Of a stretch of DNA of 64,000 bases, positions 34,401-43,186 are shown in pieces. The translations under genes and the position numbers were made by a program. The notes beneath the pieces were generated by a model. The model was given only the letters and a program-made list of their open reading frames with translations, ran no database searches and was not told the DNA's origin. Each line of letters begins with the position of its first letter. Within the stretch, counting starts at the first letter, position 1. Source of the DNA: Ramlibacter albus (GTDB lineage: Bacteria; Pseudomonadota; Gammaproteobacteria; Burkholderiales; Burkholderiaceae_C); the NCBI RefSeq assembly GCF_014297445.1, contig NZ_JACORU010000015.1, positions 61,607 to 125,606 of the forward strand. Reading direction: 5' to 3'.

Positions 34401-35147
34401 TCAGTCCGCGTACCCCGGCATCTCGCGGTCCAGCACGCGCATCATCGCGGCGAAGTAAAGCGCCTCGCGCTCGGCCTGCGAGTGGCTGTTGCGCGGGTTC
34501 GGCGCGTCGACTTTCTTGACCATGCCTTCGTCCAGCACCGCCAGCGGCCGGCCGGTGGACATCGCCAGCACCTGCGCACGGGACGCACGTTCCAGCTTGT
34601 AGAGGCGCCGGTACGCCTGCGCCACGGTGTCGCCCACGACGAGCACGCCGTGGTTCTTCATGAACAGGATCTTCTTGTCGCCGAGCGCGGAGGCGAGCCG
34701 CTCGCCTTCGCTCAGCGAATTCGCGATGCCCGTGTACTCGTCGTCGTAGGCGATGCTGCGGGTGAGGAAAGCCGCGGTCTGGCTGCACGGCAGCAGGCGG
34801 TTGTCCTCGAGCATGTTCAGCGCGAGCGCCCAGGTCTGGTGGGTGTGCAGGATGACGCTCGCACCGGTGATCCTGTGCAGCGGTGCGTGGATGCTCAAAG
34901 CGCTCAGCTCCAGCGTCCCCTTGCCTTCGAGCACGTCGCCCGCCTCGTTGAACACGATCAGGTCGCTGGCCCGCGCCTCCGACCAGTGCAGCCCGAACGG
35001 CAGCACGAGGTAGCGGTCCTCCTGGCCGGGGACACGCATGGTGAAGTGGTTGTCGATGCCTTCCTCGAGGTCGTCGTAGACGGCGAGGCGGTTGGCGGCG
35101 GCGAGGTGGATGCGCGCCTGGCGGATTTCGTCGTGAGTAGCGGTCAT
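34401..35147 (-). CDS. Class II aldolase/adducin family protein
   Basis: 248 residues. The zinc-site histidines are in VILHTHQTWAL, with a further His in MKNHGVLVVGDTVAQA. The N-terminal LAAANRLAVYDDLEEGIDNHFTMR is the family start. Members cleave or decarboxylate sugar phosphates, or are non-catalytic (adducin). The ATG directly follows the stop of the cyclic-nucleotide-domain gene (TAA-ATG), so the gene is the last of a pilU operon. No sugar-catabolic partner is near, so the substrate is unknown. Confidence 0.85.
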   Translation of the reverse strand: MTATHDEIRQARIHLAAANRLAVYDDLEEGIDNHFTMRVPGQEDRYLVLPFGLHWSEARASDLIVFNEAGDVLEGKGTLELSALSIHAPLHRITGASVILHTHQTWALALNMLEDNRLLPCSQTAAFLTRSIAYDDEYTGIANSLSEGERLASALGDKKILFMKNHGVLVVGDTVAQAYRRLYKLERASRAQVLAMSTGRPLAVLDEGMVKKVDAPNPRNSHSQAEREALYFAAMMRVLDREMPGYAD

Positions 35148-35654
35148 TTACATCAACATCAAATGGGCGATCTTCTGGTTCGCGCCCTTGAGCTTCTTAA
35201 ACAGCGCCAGCAGCAGCGCCTTGTTCATGCTCACCATGGCGTCGGCGTCGGACTGCAGCGTGTGGATGGCGTCCTTGCTGAATTCGGCGGCGATGATCTT
35301 GTCATCCGCGATGACGGTTGCGGAGGTGGTGATGGTGCCATCGGAAAAGAAAATGGCTTCCCCAAAACAATCACCGGTTTCGATGGTGCCCACCACCTTG
35401 CCGTTGCGGTACGCATCGGCCGCGCCGTAGAGGATGACGTAGAACGCCTTCATCTCCTCGTCCTGCGTGGTGATGCTGACGTCCGAGCGGAACGTCCGCA
35501 CCTGCGCCATCTCGCAGATGCGCCGCAGCCAGTCGTCCGGCACGGGCTGGAAGAAGGAGCAGTTGCGCAGCGCGCCGAGACGCGCCGACGGGTCTTCCAT
35601 CAGCAGCTTCGCGTAGCTCGCGAACTGGTCGTCGATCGCGTCGAACGGGTCCAT
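35148..35654 (-). CDS. Cyclic-nucleotide-binding-domain protein
   Basis: 168 residues, starting at the ATG at 35654. The cNMP fold is seen in FYVILYGAADAYRNGKVVGTI and GDCFGEAIFFSDG. The phosphate-binding cassette keeps Gly-Glu but lacks the usual Arg-Ala (it continues DGTITTSATV), so it may not bind cAMP in the normal way. There is no DNA-binding domain. It begins 1 bp after the pilU stop, which suggests a role in regulating pilus retraction. The C terminus is helical (LLLALFKKLKGANQKIAHLM). Confidence 0.85.
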   Translation of the reverse strand: MDPFDAIDDQFASYAKLLMEDPSARLGALRNCSFFQPVPDDWLRRICEMAQVRTFRSDVSITTQDEEMKAFYVILYGAADAYRNGKVVGTIETGDCFGEAIFFSDGTITTSATVIADDKIIAAEFSKDAIHTLQSDADAMVSMNKALLLALFKKLKGANQKIAHLMLM

Positions 35655-35655
35655 G

Positions 35656-37002
35656 TCAGGCCTTCGGCGGCGGCGGCGGTGCGGGCGGCTCCTCCAGCGA
35701 CAGCTCCATCGGCGGGGGCTTGGCAACGGGCGCGGCGGGCGCGGCGGGTGCGGGCGCAGCCGCCGCCGGGGGCTTCGCGGGCGCCGCCGTCTTGGGAGGC
35801 AGCTTCACGTTCAGCGGACCCGTGCTCTCTTCCTCCTCGGGCTCCGGCTCCTTCTGCAGCGACAGGCCGGCGGTCGCCGCGTCGCCGCTGGCCAGTTCTT
35901 CCCGGGTGAAGCGTTTGCTGTTGAGCTTCAGCCGCAGCATCAGCTCGCTCTTGGCGTCCGAGTTGACCTGCAGTTCCTGCAGCGAGATCTCGCCGGCGTC
36001 GTACAGGTCGTACAGGCACTGGTCGAAGGTCTGCATGCCCAGCTCCTTCGACTTCTTCATGATCTCCTTCAGCTGGCCGATCTCGCCCTTGGAGATGGCG
36101 TCGCGCGAGGTCGACGTGGACAGCAGGATCTCGATGGCCGCGGCGCGCCCGCCCGAAATCTTGCGCACCAGCCGCTGCGAAATGATCGCGCGCATGTTCA
36201 GCGCGAGGTCGTTGCGCACCTGCTCGTGCTTTTCGATCGGGAAGAAGTTGACGATGCGGTCGATGGCCTGGTTGGCGCTGTTGGCGTGCAGCGTGGCCAT
36301 GCACAGGTGGCCGGTCTCCGCGAAGTTCAGCGCGTACTCCATGGTGTCGTGGTCGCGGATCTCGCCGATCAGGATCACGTCGGGCGCCTGGCGCAGCGTG
36401 TCCTTCAGCGCGTCGAACCAGCCCACCGTGTCGATGCCGACCTCGCGGTGCGTGATGATGCAGTTCTGGTGCGGGTGCACGTACTCCACCGGGTCCTCGA
36501 TGGTGATGATGTGGCCGTGCGTTTCCTTGTTGCGCACGCCCAGCATCGCCGCCAGCGTAGTGGACTTGCCCGACCCGGTGCCGCCCACCAGCAGGACCAG
36601 CCCGCGCTTTTCCTTGACCACTTCCTTCAGGACCGGCGGCAGGTTCATCTTCTCGAAGTCCGGGATCTCGGTGGTGATCACGCGGATCACCATGCCCGTG
36701 CGCTGCTGCTGCGTGAAGATGTTGATTCGAAAGCGCCCGATGCCCTCCAGCGAGATCGCGAAGTTCTGGCCCTTGGTGTCGATGTAGCCCTGCCACTGCT
36801 TTTCCGACGCGATGGCGCGCGCCATCTTCATCGTGTGCTCGGGCGTGAGCGGCTGGTCGTTCAGCTTGGTGAGCTTGCCGTTGAGCTTGATCGAGGCCGG
36901 GAAGCCGGCGGTCAGGAACAGGTCCGACCCCTTGGCCTGCACCATCGCCCCGAGCATCTTGTGGACGATGGCCTGGTATTGCTGCTTTTCCTGCTGTTCC
37001 AT
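35656..37002 (-). CDS. pilU: PilT/PilU family pilus retraction ATPase
   Basis: 448 residues. Walker A is GGTGSGKSTT, the Asp box is TIEDPVEYVH, Walker B is DVILIGEIRDHDT, and the His box MATLHANSANQAIDRIVNFF is the PilU form. The N-terminal PAS-like part (DLFLTAGFPASIKLNGKL) is normal. It powers type IV pilus retraction in the cytoplasm, usually with PilT. The C terminus carries about 70 extra residues rich in Glu, Pro and Ala, ending in proline runs, beyond the usual PilU end; its function is unknown. AGGAG precedes the ATG. Confidence 0.92.
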   Translation of the reverse strand: MEQQEKQQYQAIVHKMLGAMVQAKGSDLFLTAGFPASIKLNGKLTKLNDQPLTPEHTMKMARAIASEKQWQGYIDTKGQNFAISLEGIGRFRINIFTQQQRTGMVIRVITTEIPDFEKMNLPPVLKEVVKEKRGLVLLVGGTGSGKSTTLAAMLGVRNKETHGHIITIEDPVEYVHPHQNCIITHREVGIDTVGWFDALKDTLRQAPDVILIGEIRDHDTMEYALNFAETGHLCMATLHANSANQAIDRIVNFFPIEKHEQVRNDLALNMRAIISQRLVRKISGGRAAAIEILLSTSTSRDAISKGEIGQLKEIMKKSKELGMQTFDQCLYDLYDAGEISLQELQVNSDAKSELMLRLKLNSKRFTREELASGDAATAGLSLQKEPEPEEEESTGPLNVKLPPKTAAPAKPPAAAAPAPAAPAAPVAKPPPMELSLEEPPAPPPPPKA

Positions 37003-37065
37003 CTCGCCGCTCCTCTTCCGTCCCGCAAATGTACGGGAGTTCGAGGCGCGGCGCGACAGTGGGCG

Positions 37066-37503
37066 TCAGGCGGCCTGGATGGCGTCCGCCACTTCCGCGC
37101 GGCGCGTGGCGATCCTGCCGCCCAGCGTGGCCAGCTCCATGCCACTGGCGCGCGCCTTGGCGAACATGCCGCGGCGCTCTTCCTCCACGTGGTGGAGGGT
37201 GTGCTGCTTGATCGCCTCGATGGCGCCGTCGAGGTTCTCGGCGGACGGGACGCGGGCGATGAGGTCCTTCACCTCCTGGTGCTCCTTGAGCGCGTGCTCC
37301 AGCATCTGCTGGTCGCCGGTGGCGGCCGCGAACGCCGGGTAGAAGATCTCTTCCTCCACCATGGCGTGCAAGGTGAGCTCCATGCAGATGACCTGCGCGA
37401 GGTGCAGCCTGGCTGCCGGGTCGCCGGCCGATTTGTAGTCGCGGAAGAGCTCTTCCACGCGGTGGTGGTCTGCTTCGAGCAGGGCAATCGCGTCCTGGGC
37501 CAT
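37066..37503 (-). CDS. Hemerythrin HHE domain protein
   Basis: 145 residues. Conserved histidines and glutamates of a four-helix hemerythrin bundle are present: LLEADHHRVEELF, LTLHAMVEEEIFYPAF, LKEHQEVKDLI and HTLHHVEEERRGMFAKA. Such proteins bind a di-iron site for oxygen or nitric oxide sensing or storage. GGAG lies 7 bases upstream of the ATG. It is 63 bp upstream of pilU on the same strand, so it could be co-transcribed, but is probably separate. Confidence 0.9.
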   Translation of the reverse strand: MAQDAIALLEADHHRVEELFRDYKSAGDPAARLHLAQVICMELTLHAMVEEEIFYPAFAAATGDQQMLEHALKEHQEVKDLIARVPSAENLDGAIEAIKQHTLHHVEEERRGMFAKARASGMELATLGGRIATRRAEVADAIQAA

Positions 37504-37615
37504 GGGCGTCTCCTTTACAGCTGTGCACGACCAATCTAGCGCCGCGGTTGCGCGCCGGCTGTAGGCTGAAGCGGGTCCGTGGTGTGGGCTTGCGCTGCGG
37601 TGGGCGGCGCTGGCT

Positions 37616-39463
37616 TCAGGGCGCCGGTGCCCGAAGAGCCAGCACGAACGCCACCACCTCCGAGAACGAACGGACGACCAAGTCGACCGGGCCGCGCACC
37701 AGCATTTCGTCCGCGAGCCCTTCCTGGTAAGGCGGCTTGACCGCCAGAACCATCGCGTACGGGTAGGCGTCGCGCACCTTGAGCGAGGCGGACTGCCAGG
37801 CCTCGTGGTCCTCCACCAGCGGGTAGGCGAGCACCACGGTCGAGACAAGCCCCGAGCCGCCGCCGGCAGGCGGGCCGGGCAGGCCGGCGTAGCCCCACGT
37901 GGCATCCACGGAGACCGTCCGGGCTTCGATGCCTTCGTCGCGCAGCGCCTGCGCCAGCAACTCGCTGATCAGTTCGTCCCGCTCATTGCGCAAGCCGGCG
38001 CACAGCACCACCGACGACTGCAGGTCGGCGCGGGAGCCGGGCCACAGGCTCATGCGCGTCTCGTGCACCTGCTTCAGGTGCGCGCCGATGTCGGCGTCCA
38101 GCAGCGACGAGGAGCGGCGCCTGCGGCTCGCGTCGACGCCGGGCGACGTCCGGGCAAGCTCCCTGGCCGCCTCGCGGATGCTGAGCCGCACCCGCTCCTG
38201 CTGTTCCTTGCCGATGCGCGATTGGCGTGCGTCCGCCAGCGCGAGTGCGAGCGCAGGCAGCACGACCTGGTCGCAATACCGCGCGAAATTGCTGCGGCGC
38301 AGGTACGGGCGCCCCGCCCTCACGATGTTCTGCGGGTCGCCCGACAGCGCCTGCTGGTACAGGCGCAGCCCCTCGGAAAGACCCGGCGTTTCGCCGAACA
38401 TCACGGTGATGGGTTCGAGCGCACGGATGTAGCGCCCGGCCACCACGAGGCACAGCGTCATCGGCGTGGACAGCAACAGGCCCAACGGGCCCCACACGGA
38501 GCCCCAGAAGATCGCCGAAAGCACCACGCCCAAGGGCGCGAGGCCGGCCGTGTGGCCGTACACCTGCGGTTCCACGAAGTGCGCGACGAGGCCCGAAAGC
38601 ACGAGGAAACTGCCGATGCTCCAGAACATCAGCGACCACCCGGGGTCGACGGCGGCAGCGAAGGCTGCGATGGCGGTACCGGCGCCCAGGGCCCCCACGT
38701 AGGGAACGAACCTCGACAGCCCGCCAAGGGCACCCCACAACGCCGGGTTGGGGATGCCCACGGCCCAGAGCGCAATGCCGAGCACGACGCCGAAGGTGGC
38801 GTTCACGACGAACTGCGAGAACAGGTAGCGCGAGACACCCTGCGCGGCGTCTTCGATGGCCTGGATCGTCCCGCCCACTTCGGCCTCGCCCGCAAGCCGG
38901 ATCACCCGTTCGCGGATCGTTTCATGGCCGAGCAGGATGAAGACCAGCAGCACCAGCACCATGCCGGCCTTGGACAACGGACCCCACACGGACGAAATGA
39001 GCACGGTGGTGGCGTCCTGTTCCGCAGGCGTGGCGGCACGCGGTGCGGCGTCGCGGCCCTGCGAGCGCGCGGCGGGCGCCTGCGGGACGACCTGGACGAT
39101 GTCCGAGCGGATCCTTTCGAGTGGCCGGATGACGACGTCGCGGGCACGTTGCAGCTTGGCGCGCACGGCCTGCCTGTAGCGCGGCATGTCGCTTGCCACG
39201 TCGACGAATTGCGAAGTGAGGAAGACGGCGGCCAGGGCGATGCTGCCCGCCGCGAGCAGGACGGACACCGCCGCGCCCGCTGCATGCCCGAGCCCCCGGC
39301 CCGCCAGCCGTCGCTTGAGAGGCGCCAGCACCAGGCTGAGCACCGCCGCCAGCGCGAGCGGGGCCAGCACCTCGCGGCCCACGTACAGCAGGGCCACGAT
39401 GCAGGTGGCCGCAATGATCCGCGCGGCCACGGACGACGACGGGGCTGATGAAGTGGGGCGCAT
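37616..39463 (-). CDS. AI-2E family transporter with long C-terminal extension
   Basis: 615 residues. The N-terminal 360 or so form the AI-2E/PerM membrane domain with about eight hydrophobic segments (IIAATCIVALLYVGREVLAP, FVPYVGALGAGTAIAAFAAA, SAIFWGSVWGPLGLLLSTPM). The last 250 residues are soluble, with a helical part (residues about 400-450) and a Rossmann-like part (SSVVLCAGLRNERDELISEL, VSTVVLAYP, LVVRSFSEVVAFVLALRAP). Transported substrate unknown; the AI-2E name is historical. There is no coupled neighbour. Confidence 0.85.
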   Translation of the reverse strand: MRPTSSAPSSSVAARIIAATCIVALLYVGREVLAPLALAAVLSLVLAPLKRRLAGRGLGHAAGAAVSVLLAAGSIALAAVFLTSQFVDVASDMPRYRQAVRAKLQRARDVVIRPLERIRSDIVQVVPQAPAARSQGRDAAPRAATPAEQDATTVLISSVWGPLSKAGMVLVLLVFILLGHETIRERVIRLAGEAEVGGTIQAIEDAAQGVSRYLFSQFVVNATFGVVLGIALWAVGIPNPALWGALGGLSRFVPYVGALGAGTAIAAFAAAVDPGWSLMFWSIGSFLVLSGLVAHFVEPQVYGHTAGLAPLGVVLSAIFWGSVWGPLGLLLSTPMTLCLVVAGRYIRALEPITVMFGETPGLSEGLRLYQQALSGDPQNIVRAGRPYLRRSNFARYCDQVVLPALALALADARQSRIGKEQQERVRLSIREAARELARTSPGVDASRRRRSSSLLDADIGAHLKQVHETRMSLWPGSRADLQSSVVLCAGLRNERDELISELLAQALRDEGIEARTVSVDATWGYAGLPGPPAGGGSGLVSTVVLAYPLVEDHEAWQSASLKVRDAYPYAMVLAVKPPYQEGLADEMLVRGPVDLVVRSFSEVVAFVLALRAPAP

Positions 39464-39559
39464 CGTTCGCGGCCGCCTCGAAGGGCCGCGTTCAGGGGTA
39501 TCGAGGTCGAGGATACCTGCTGCAACCGGTGCGTGGGGCCTGCCGCGCCGATGGGTGCC

Positions 39560-39988
39560 TTACGGCCAGGCCGCCATGTGCGCCGCCGCGGCGGCCGCGA
39601 TCACGCTGGGGTGCAACACGCCGAGCTTGGGCGTCTGGCCGTGCGGCGCACCGGGTGCCACGTCGAAAGCACGCGTCGAATACGGCAGCCATGCCGTCTG
39701 CCCCATGTTGAACTTCGTGTCGAAGCTCAGCCCCGCCGCCGCGAACGCGTGCGGGTGCCCGGCGCGCGTGATGGCGAACTCGCCGGGATGGAGTTGGGCC
39801 AGCTTGCGGCTCGTGCCGTACGCAACCAGCACATGCGGCTGCACCGGATCGCTCTCGTCCAGCTCCAGCACGAGGCAGGGCCGCGGCTTGGGGCCGGGCA
39901 GCACCTTGCTGCCCTTGTCGGGCCACCAGCACCAGACGATTTCGCCGAGGCCCGGGGCCGCCCACCAGAACTCGGGCCGGGTGGTCAA
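39560..39988 (-). CDS. PemK/MazF-like toxin candidate
   Basis: About 142 residues from a TTG start that overlaps the stop of the upstream gene by 4 bp (TTGA). GEIVWCWWPDKGSK followed by PRPCLVLELDESD resembles the start of the PemK/MazF fold, and VLVAYGTSRKLAQL the following strand. Such toxins cut RNA. The gene's order (after its antitoxin) and overlap support a toxin-antitoxin pair. Identity to known PemK families looks distant, so the call is tentative. Confidence 0.6.
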   Translation of the reverse strand: MTTRPEFWWAAPGLGEIVWCWWPDKGSKVLPGPKPRPCLVLELDESDPVQPHVLVAYGTSRKLAQLHPGEFAITRAGHPHAFAAAGLSFDTKFNMGQTAWLPYSTRAFDVAPGAPHGQTPKLGVLHPSVIAAAAAAHMAAWP

Positions 39989-40287
39989 GCCTTCGGCGCC
40001 TTCTTGCGGCGCGCGCGCTCGGTCGTGCCGAACAGGGACGACGTGGGCGTGCGCTCCTGGCTCACGAGTGAGCGCGCGTCGCGCAATTGGGCGGGCGTGA
40101 GCGGCCCGTCGTCGCGCTCGTAGCGCGGCAAGACCTCGTCGCGCAGATGCGCCAGGGCGAGGTGGACCGCCGCGGTTTCGTCGACGCCTAGTGACATGGC
40201 GATCTTCCTGAGGGTGTCTCGGCTGATCCCCAACCGGGAGTCCGTCTCGCGAAACCGGACAAGCAACTTCTCCGCTGAGGACGGCAT
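39985..40287 (-). CDS. Antitoxin-like protein upstream of the PemK-like gene
   Basis: 100 residues. RFRETDSRLGISRDTLRKIAMSLGVDETAAVHLALAHLRDEVLPRYE has the spacing of a ribbon-helix-helix or helix-turn-helix binding region (quoted in parts elsewhere), followed by a basic tail (TTERARRKKAPKA). It precedes the toxin candidate with a 4-bp overlap. A perfect inverted repeat lies 19-41 bp upstream of its ATG, as expected for self-repression. Confidence 0.6.
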   Translation of the reverse strand: MPSSAEKLLVRFRETDSRLGISRDTLRKIAMSLGVDETAAVHLALAHLRDEVLPRYERDDGPLTPAQLRDARSLVSQERTPTSSLFGTTERARRKKAPKA

Positions 40288-40305
40288 CCTGGGACTCCTG
40301 AGGAT

Positions 40306-40328
40306 GGTGATATCTCAAATATATCACC
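40306..40328. promoter_or_regulatory. Inverted repeat upstream of the toxin-antitoxin pair
   Basis: GGTGATAT at 40306-40313 and ATATCACC at 40321-40328 are exact inverted copies with a 7-bp AT-rich spacer. The site lies 19 bp upstream of the antitoxin start, overlapping the likely -10 region (AT-rich), so it is a candidate operator for the antitoxin. It also lies 24 bp downstream of the amidase stop. Confidence 0.6.
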
Positions 40329-40352
40329 TTCCAGGGAGGCTCCGGCAAGGCG

Positions 40353-41765
40353 TCAGTCCAGCACGCGCGGCCGCGCATCGCGCCACGGCCGCACGCGCTC
40401 GAACGCGCGCGAGGCCTGCAGCACCAGCAGGTCCGCATGCGCCGGCCCCACGATGTGCAGGCCGACCGGCAAGCCGCTCTTCGTGAAGCCGCAGGGCACG
40501 CTGGACGCAGGCTGCCGCGTGAAGTTGAACGGGATCGTGAAAGGCCACCATTCCCGGTCCCCCTCGTAACCCGCCGGGTACCACACGTCCGCGGAGAACG
40601 GCGGCACCGCGACGGTGGGCGTCAGCAGCAGCGGGTAGTCGCGGTGGAAGGCGTTCATGCGCGCGCCGAACTTCATGCGCTCGGCTTCGACGGCGAGGTA
40701 GTCGCTGGCCGTGGCTGCCTTCTTGCGCGTCTCGCGGATCATGTTGGCAACGCGCTCGTCCATCACCGCGAGCTTGTCCTCGCCGAACGACTGGAACGCG
40801 AAGTTGGTTGCCGCCTCGCGCAGGCCGGAGATCAATGCCATCGGGTTCTCGAACACCTGTGCCACCGTCTCCACCTTCGCGCCGAGCTCGGTGAACGCGC
40901 GCGTGGCCTGCTCGCACATTTGCCGCACCTCGTCGTCCACGCGCGCATAGCCGAGCGTGGGGCTCCATGCGATGCGCATGCCTTCGAGCGGGCGTGCGTC
41001 GAGCCTCTCGTGGTACGGCACGGGGTCGTACGGCAGGGCGTTCCAGTCGCGTGGGTCCGGGCCGCTCACCACCGTGAGCATGCGCGCCGCGTCCTCCACG
41101 GTGCGCGTCATCGGCCCGAAGGCAGCGAACGTCGCGTACGGCGTGGGCGGCCATGTCGGCACGCGGCCGCCGCTGGGCTTGTGCCCGAAGATGCCGCAGA
41201 AGCTCGAGGGGATGCGGATCGAACCGCCCGCGTCGGTGCCCAGCGCCAGCGGGCCGATGCCCGCGGCAACCGCGGCGCCGGCGCCGCCGCTGCTGCCGCC
41301 GGGCGTCATGTCCACGTTCCACGGGTTGCGCGTGACGCCGGTGAGCGGGCTGCGCGTCACGGGGCCCACCGCGAATTCGGGCGTGGTCGTCTTGCCGAAG
41401 AGGACGGCGCCGTGTTCGCGCAGCCGCGCCACGGAAGGCGCGTCCTCCTCCCACGGCTGGTTCGCCGGGATGGTGCGCGAGCCGCGCAGCGTGGGCCAAC
41501 CTTTGGTGAGCACGATGTCCTTGATCGACACCGGCACGCCGTCGAGCAGGCCCAACGGCTGGCCACGCCGCCAGCGCGCCTCGGACTCGCGTGCGCTCGC
41601 GAGCGCGGCCTCGGGGTCGATCACGCAGAACGCGTTGAGCAGCGGCTGGCTGCGCTCGGCGCGCTCGACGACGGTGCGAGTCACCTCCACCGGCGACAGC
41701 GTGCCGCGACGGTAGTGCTCCAGCAGTTCGGTGGCGGTCAGCCAGGGGATTTCGGTTTTGTCCAT
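40353..41765 (-). CDS. Amidase signature family enzyme
   Basis: 470 residues starting at the ATG at 41765. The catalytic Ser-cisSer-Lys are in GVPVSIKDIV (Lys), TPGGSSGGAG (cis-Ser) and GTDAGGSIRIPSSFCG (nucleophile Ser). It hydrolyses an amide to an acid and ammonia in the cytosol. Its start lies inside the upstream enolase-superfamily gene (28-bp overlap), so it is the last gene of the operon with the ABC importer. Substrate unknown; the operon suggests an imported amide. Confidence 0.9.
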   Translation of the reverse strand: MDKTEIPWLTATELLEHYRRGTLSPVEVTRTVVERAERSQPLLNAFCVIDPEAALASARESEARWRRGQPLGLLDGVPVSIKDIVLTKGWPTLRGSRTIPANQPWEEDAPSVARLREHGAVLFGKTTTPEFAVGPVTRSPLTGVTRNPWNVDMTPGGSSGGAGAAVAAGIGPLALGTDAGGSIRIPSSFCGIFGHKPSGGRVPTWPPTPYATFAAFGPMTRTVEDAARMLTVVSGPDPRDWNALPYDPVPYHERLDARPLEGMRIAWSPTLGYARVDDEVRQMCEQATRAFTELGAKVETVAQVFENPMALISGLREAATNFAFQSFGEDKLAVMDERVANMIRETRKKAATASDYLAVEAERMKFGARMNAFHRDYPLLLTPTVAVPPFSADVWYPAGYEGDREWWPFTIPFNFTRQPASSVPCGFTKSGLPVGLHIVGPAHADLLVLQASRAFERVRPWRDARPRVLD

Positions 41766-43174
41766 TTGCTTGCCTCCAGCGTGTCCCAATCCATGTCCGC
41801 GGCGTACGAGTGGCCGGTGCAATCGATCGAACCGAATGCCACCTTGCCGTCGGTGATGTTCAGCCGCGCAACCACCTCACCCTGCGGCAGCGGGTCGAGC
41901 CGGTACAGGTCCGGGTGCGCGGCCGCGAAGCGGCGCTGCTCGTCCTGCGGGCGGTGCCGCATGCCGTCGATGAAGTGGTGCGCGTTCTTCTCCACGTGCG
42001 GGATGCCCAGCAGGCCGACGAGCGCCAGGTCCTGCTGCAGCGAGATGCCGGGCAGCGTCGTGAGGTCCTCCGCCGCCATCAGCAGCCCCGGCGCGTGCGC
42101 GCAGCGGGCGCGGTTGATGATCGACTTGTAGAGGCCCTTGCAGTTCTTGGTGGAGACGCCCACGTAGCCGCGTTGCACCGCGGCCGGGAACGCGTCGAGC
42201 GTGCCGTCGGACTCGTCGATCACGACGGGCTTCATCGCGGCGATGGCGCGCACGTCGGCGCTCAGCGCGACGTCGCGTGCGAGCGGCTGCTCCAGCCACA
42301 GGATCGATTCGTACAGGCGCGGCAGCTTGCGCTGCACGGCCTCCAGCAACTGCACCACCGGTGCGGCATCGCGGTATTGCTCGTTGCCGTCGAGCGTGAC
42401 CTGATACGGTGAGCCCGCCGCGTCCAGCACGGAGGCGATTGCCGCGAGGCGCTCGCCGTCGGAGACGGGATCGCCGGCGACCTTGATCTTGTAGTAGCGA
42501 TGCCGGTAGGTGGCGACGACCTGCTCCAGCGTCTCGGGCAACCCGTCGTTGGGCCCGCTGCCCACCGGCTGGTCGGCCGCGACGATGGGATCGACGAGGC
42601 CCACGGTGTGCCGCAGATGCAGGCTCGTGCGCGGCTGCAGTCCGGCGAGGAAGGCATCGAAATCGAAATTCCCAAGGTCCGGCGTGAGCACCGACGGCTG
42701 CATGCCCGCGGCATTGGCGCGCATCAGCGTCCAGAACGACTGACCCGTGAGCCGGCCCACCGCATCGAGCACGCAGCGGTCGATCATCGCCGCGCCGTAG
42801 CCGGCCACCAGCGGCGGCAGCTTGTTGCGCGCGCCCTCTTCCTGCAGCGACGTGTACGCCGTCTCGAAGTGCCCGAACGGCGTGCGCGCGCCCTGCTCGC
42901 CGTAACGCTGCGCCGCGAGCCGCAGCGACAGGCGAAGCTGGTCGTAGTTGTCTTCGTCGGAAAGCGCCGGGTTCTTGTCGAACCACTTCGCGCTGAGCGC
43001 CTCCGCCGCCGCGCCCCACGCGCTGCGGCCGTCCTCCAGCACGATGCGCGCGCGCACCACCAGCTGGCGCCCGTGCGTCTTGGTGCTGTTGCCGAAGCGG
43101 AAGGGCAAGCGGTTGCGCACCGCGCATTCGCGCGCATCGACTTCGCGCACGCGCACATGGACTGCATTCGACAT
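41738..43174 (-). CDS. Mandelate racemase/muconate lactonizing-like enolase superfamily enzyme
   Basis: 478 residues, longer than the usual 370-400. Catalytic elements are visible: the KxK-type base YYKIKVAGD, metal ligands LDGNEQY (Asp), LWLEQPL (Glu) and VVIDESDG (Asp/Glu), and the second base region VSTKNCKG (Lys). This pattern is that of the MLE subgroup, which includes dipeptide epimerases and lactonising enzymes. The N-terminal cap is extended (about 130 residues before the barrel). It is between an amidase and an ABC importer; it could racemise or rearrange the imported compound. Confidence 0.87.
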   Translation of the reverse strand: MSNAVHVRVREVDARECAVRNRLPFRFGNSTKTHGRQLVVRARIVLEDGRSAWGAAAEALSAKWFDKNPALSDEDNYDQLRLSLRLAAQRYGEQGARTPFGHFETAYTSLQEEGARNKLPPLVAGYGAAMIDRCVLDAVGRLTGQSFWTLMRANAAGMQPSVLTPDLGNFDFDAFLAGLQPRTSLHLRHTVGLVDPIVAADQPVGSGPNDGLPETLEQVVATYRHRYYKIKVAGDPVSDGERLAAIASVLDAAGSPYQVTLDGNEQYRDAAPVVQLLEAVQRKLPRLYESILWLEQPLARDVALSADVRAIAAMKPVVIDESDGTLDAFPAAVQRGYVGVSTKNCKGLYKSIINRARCAHAPGLLMAAEDLTTLPGISLQQDLALVGLLGIPHVEKNAHHFIDGMRHRPQDEQRRFAAAHPDLYRLDPLPQGEVVARLNITDGKVAFGSIDCTGHSYAADMDWDTLEASKWTKPKSPG

Positions 43175-43186
43175 TTGCGCGTGCCC

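Noticed and set aside
35653..37539. A 628-residue plus-strand frame opposite pilU
   Set aside because: The minus-strand PilU motifs are intact and the plus-strand translation has no recognisable feature.
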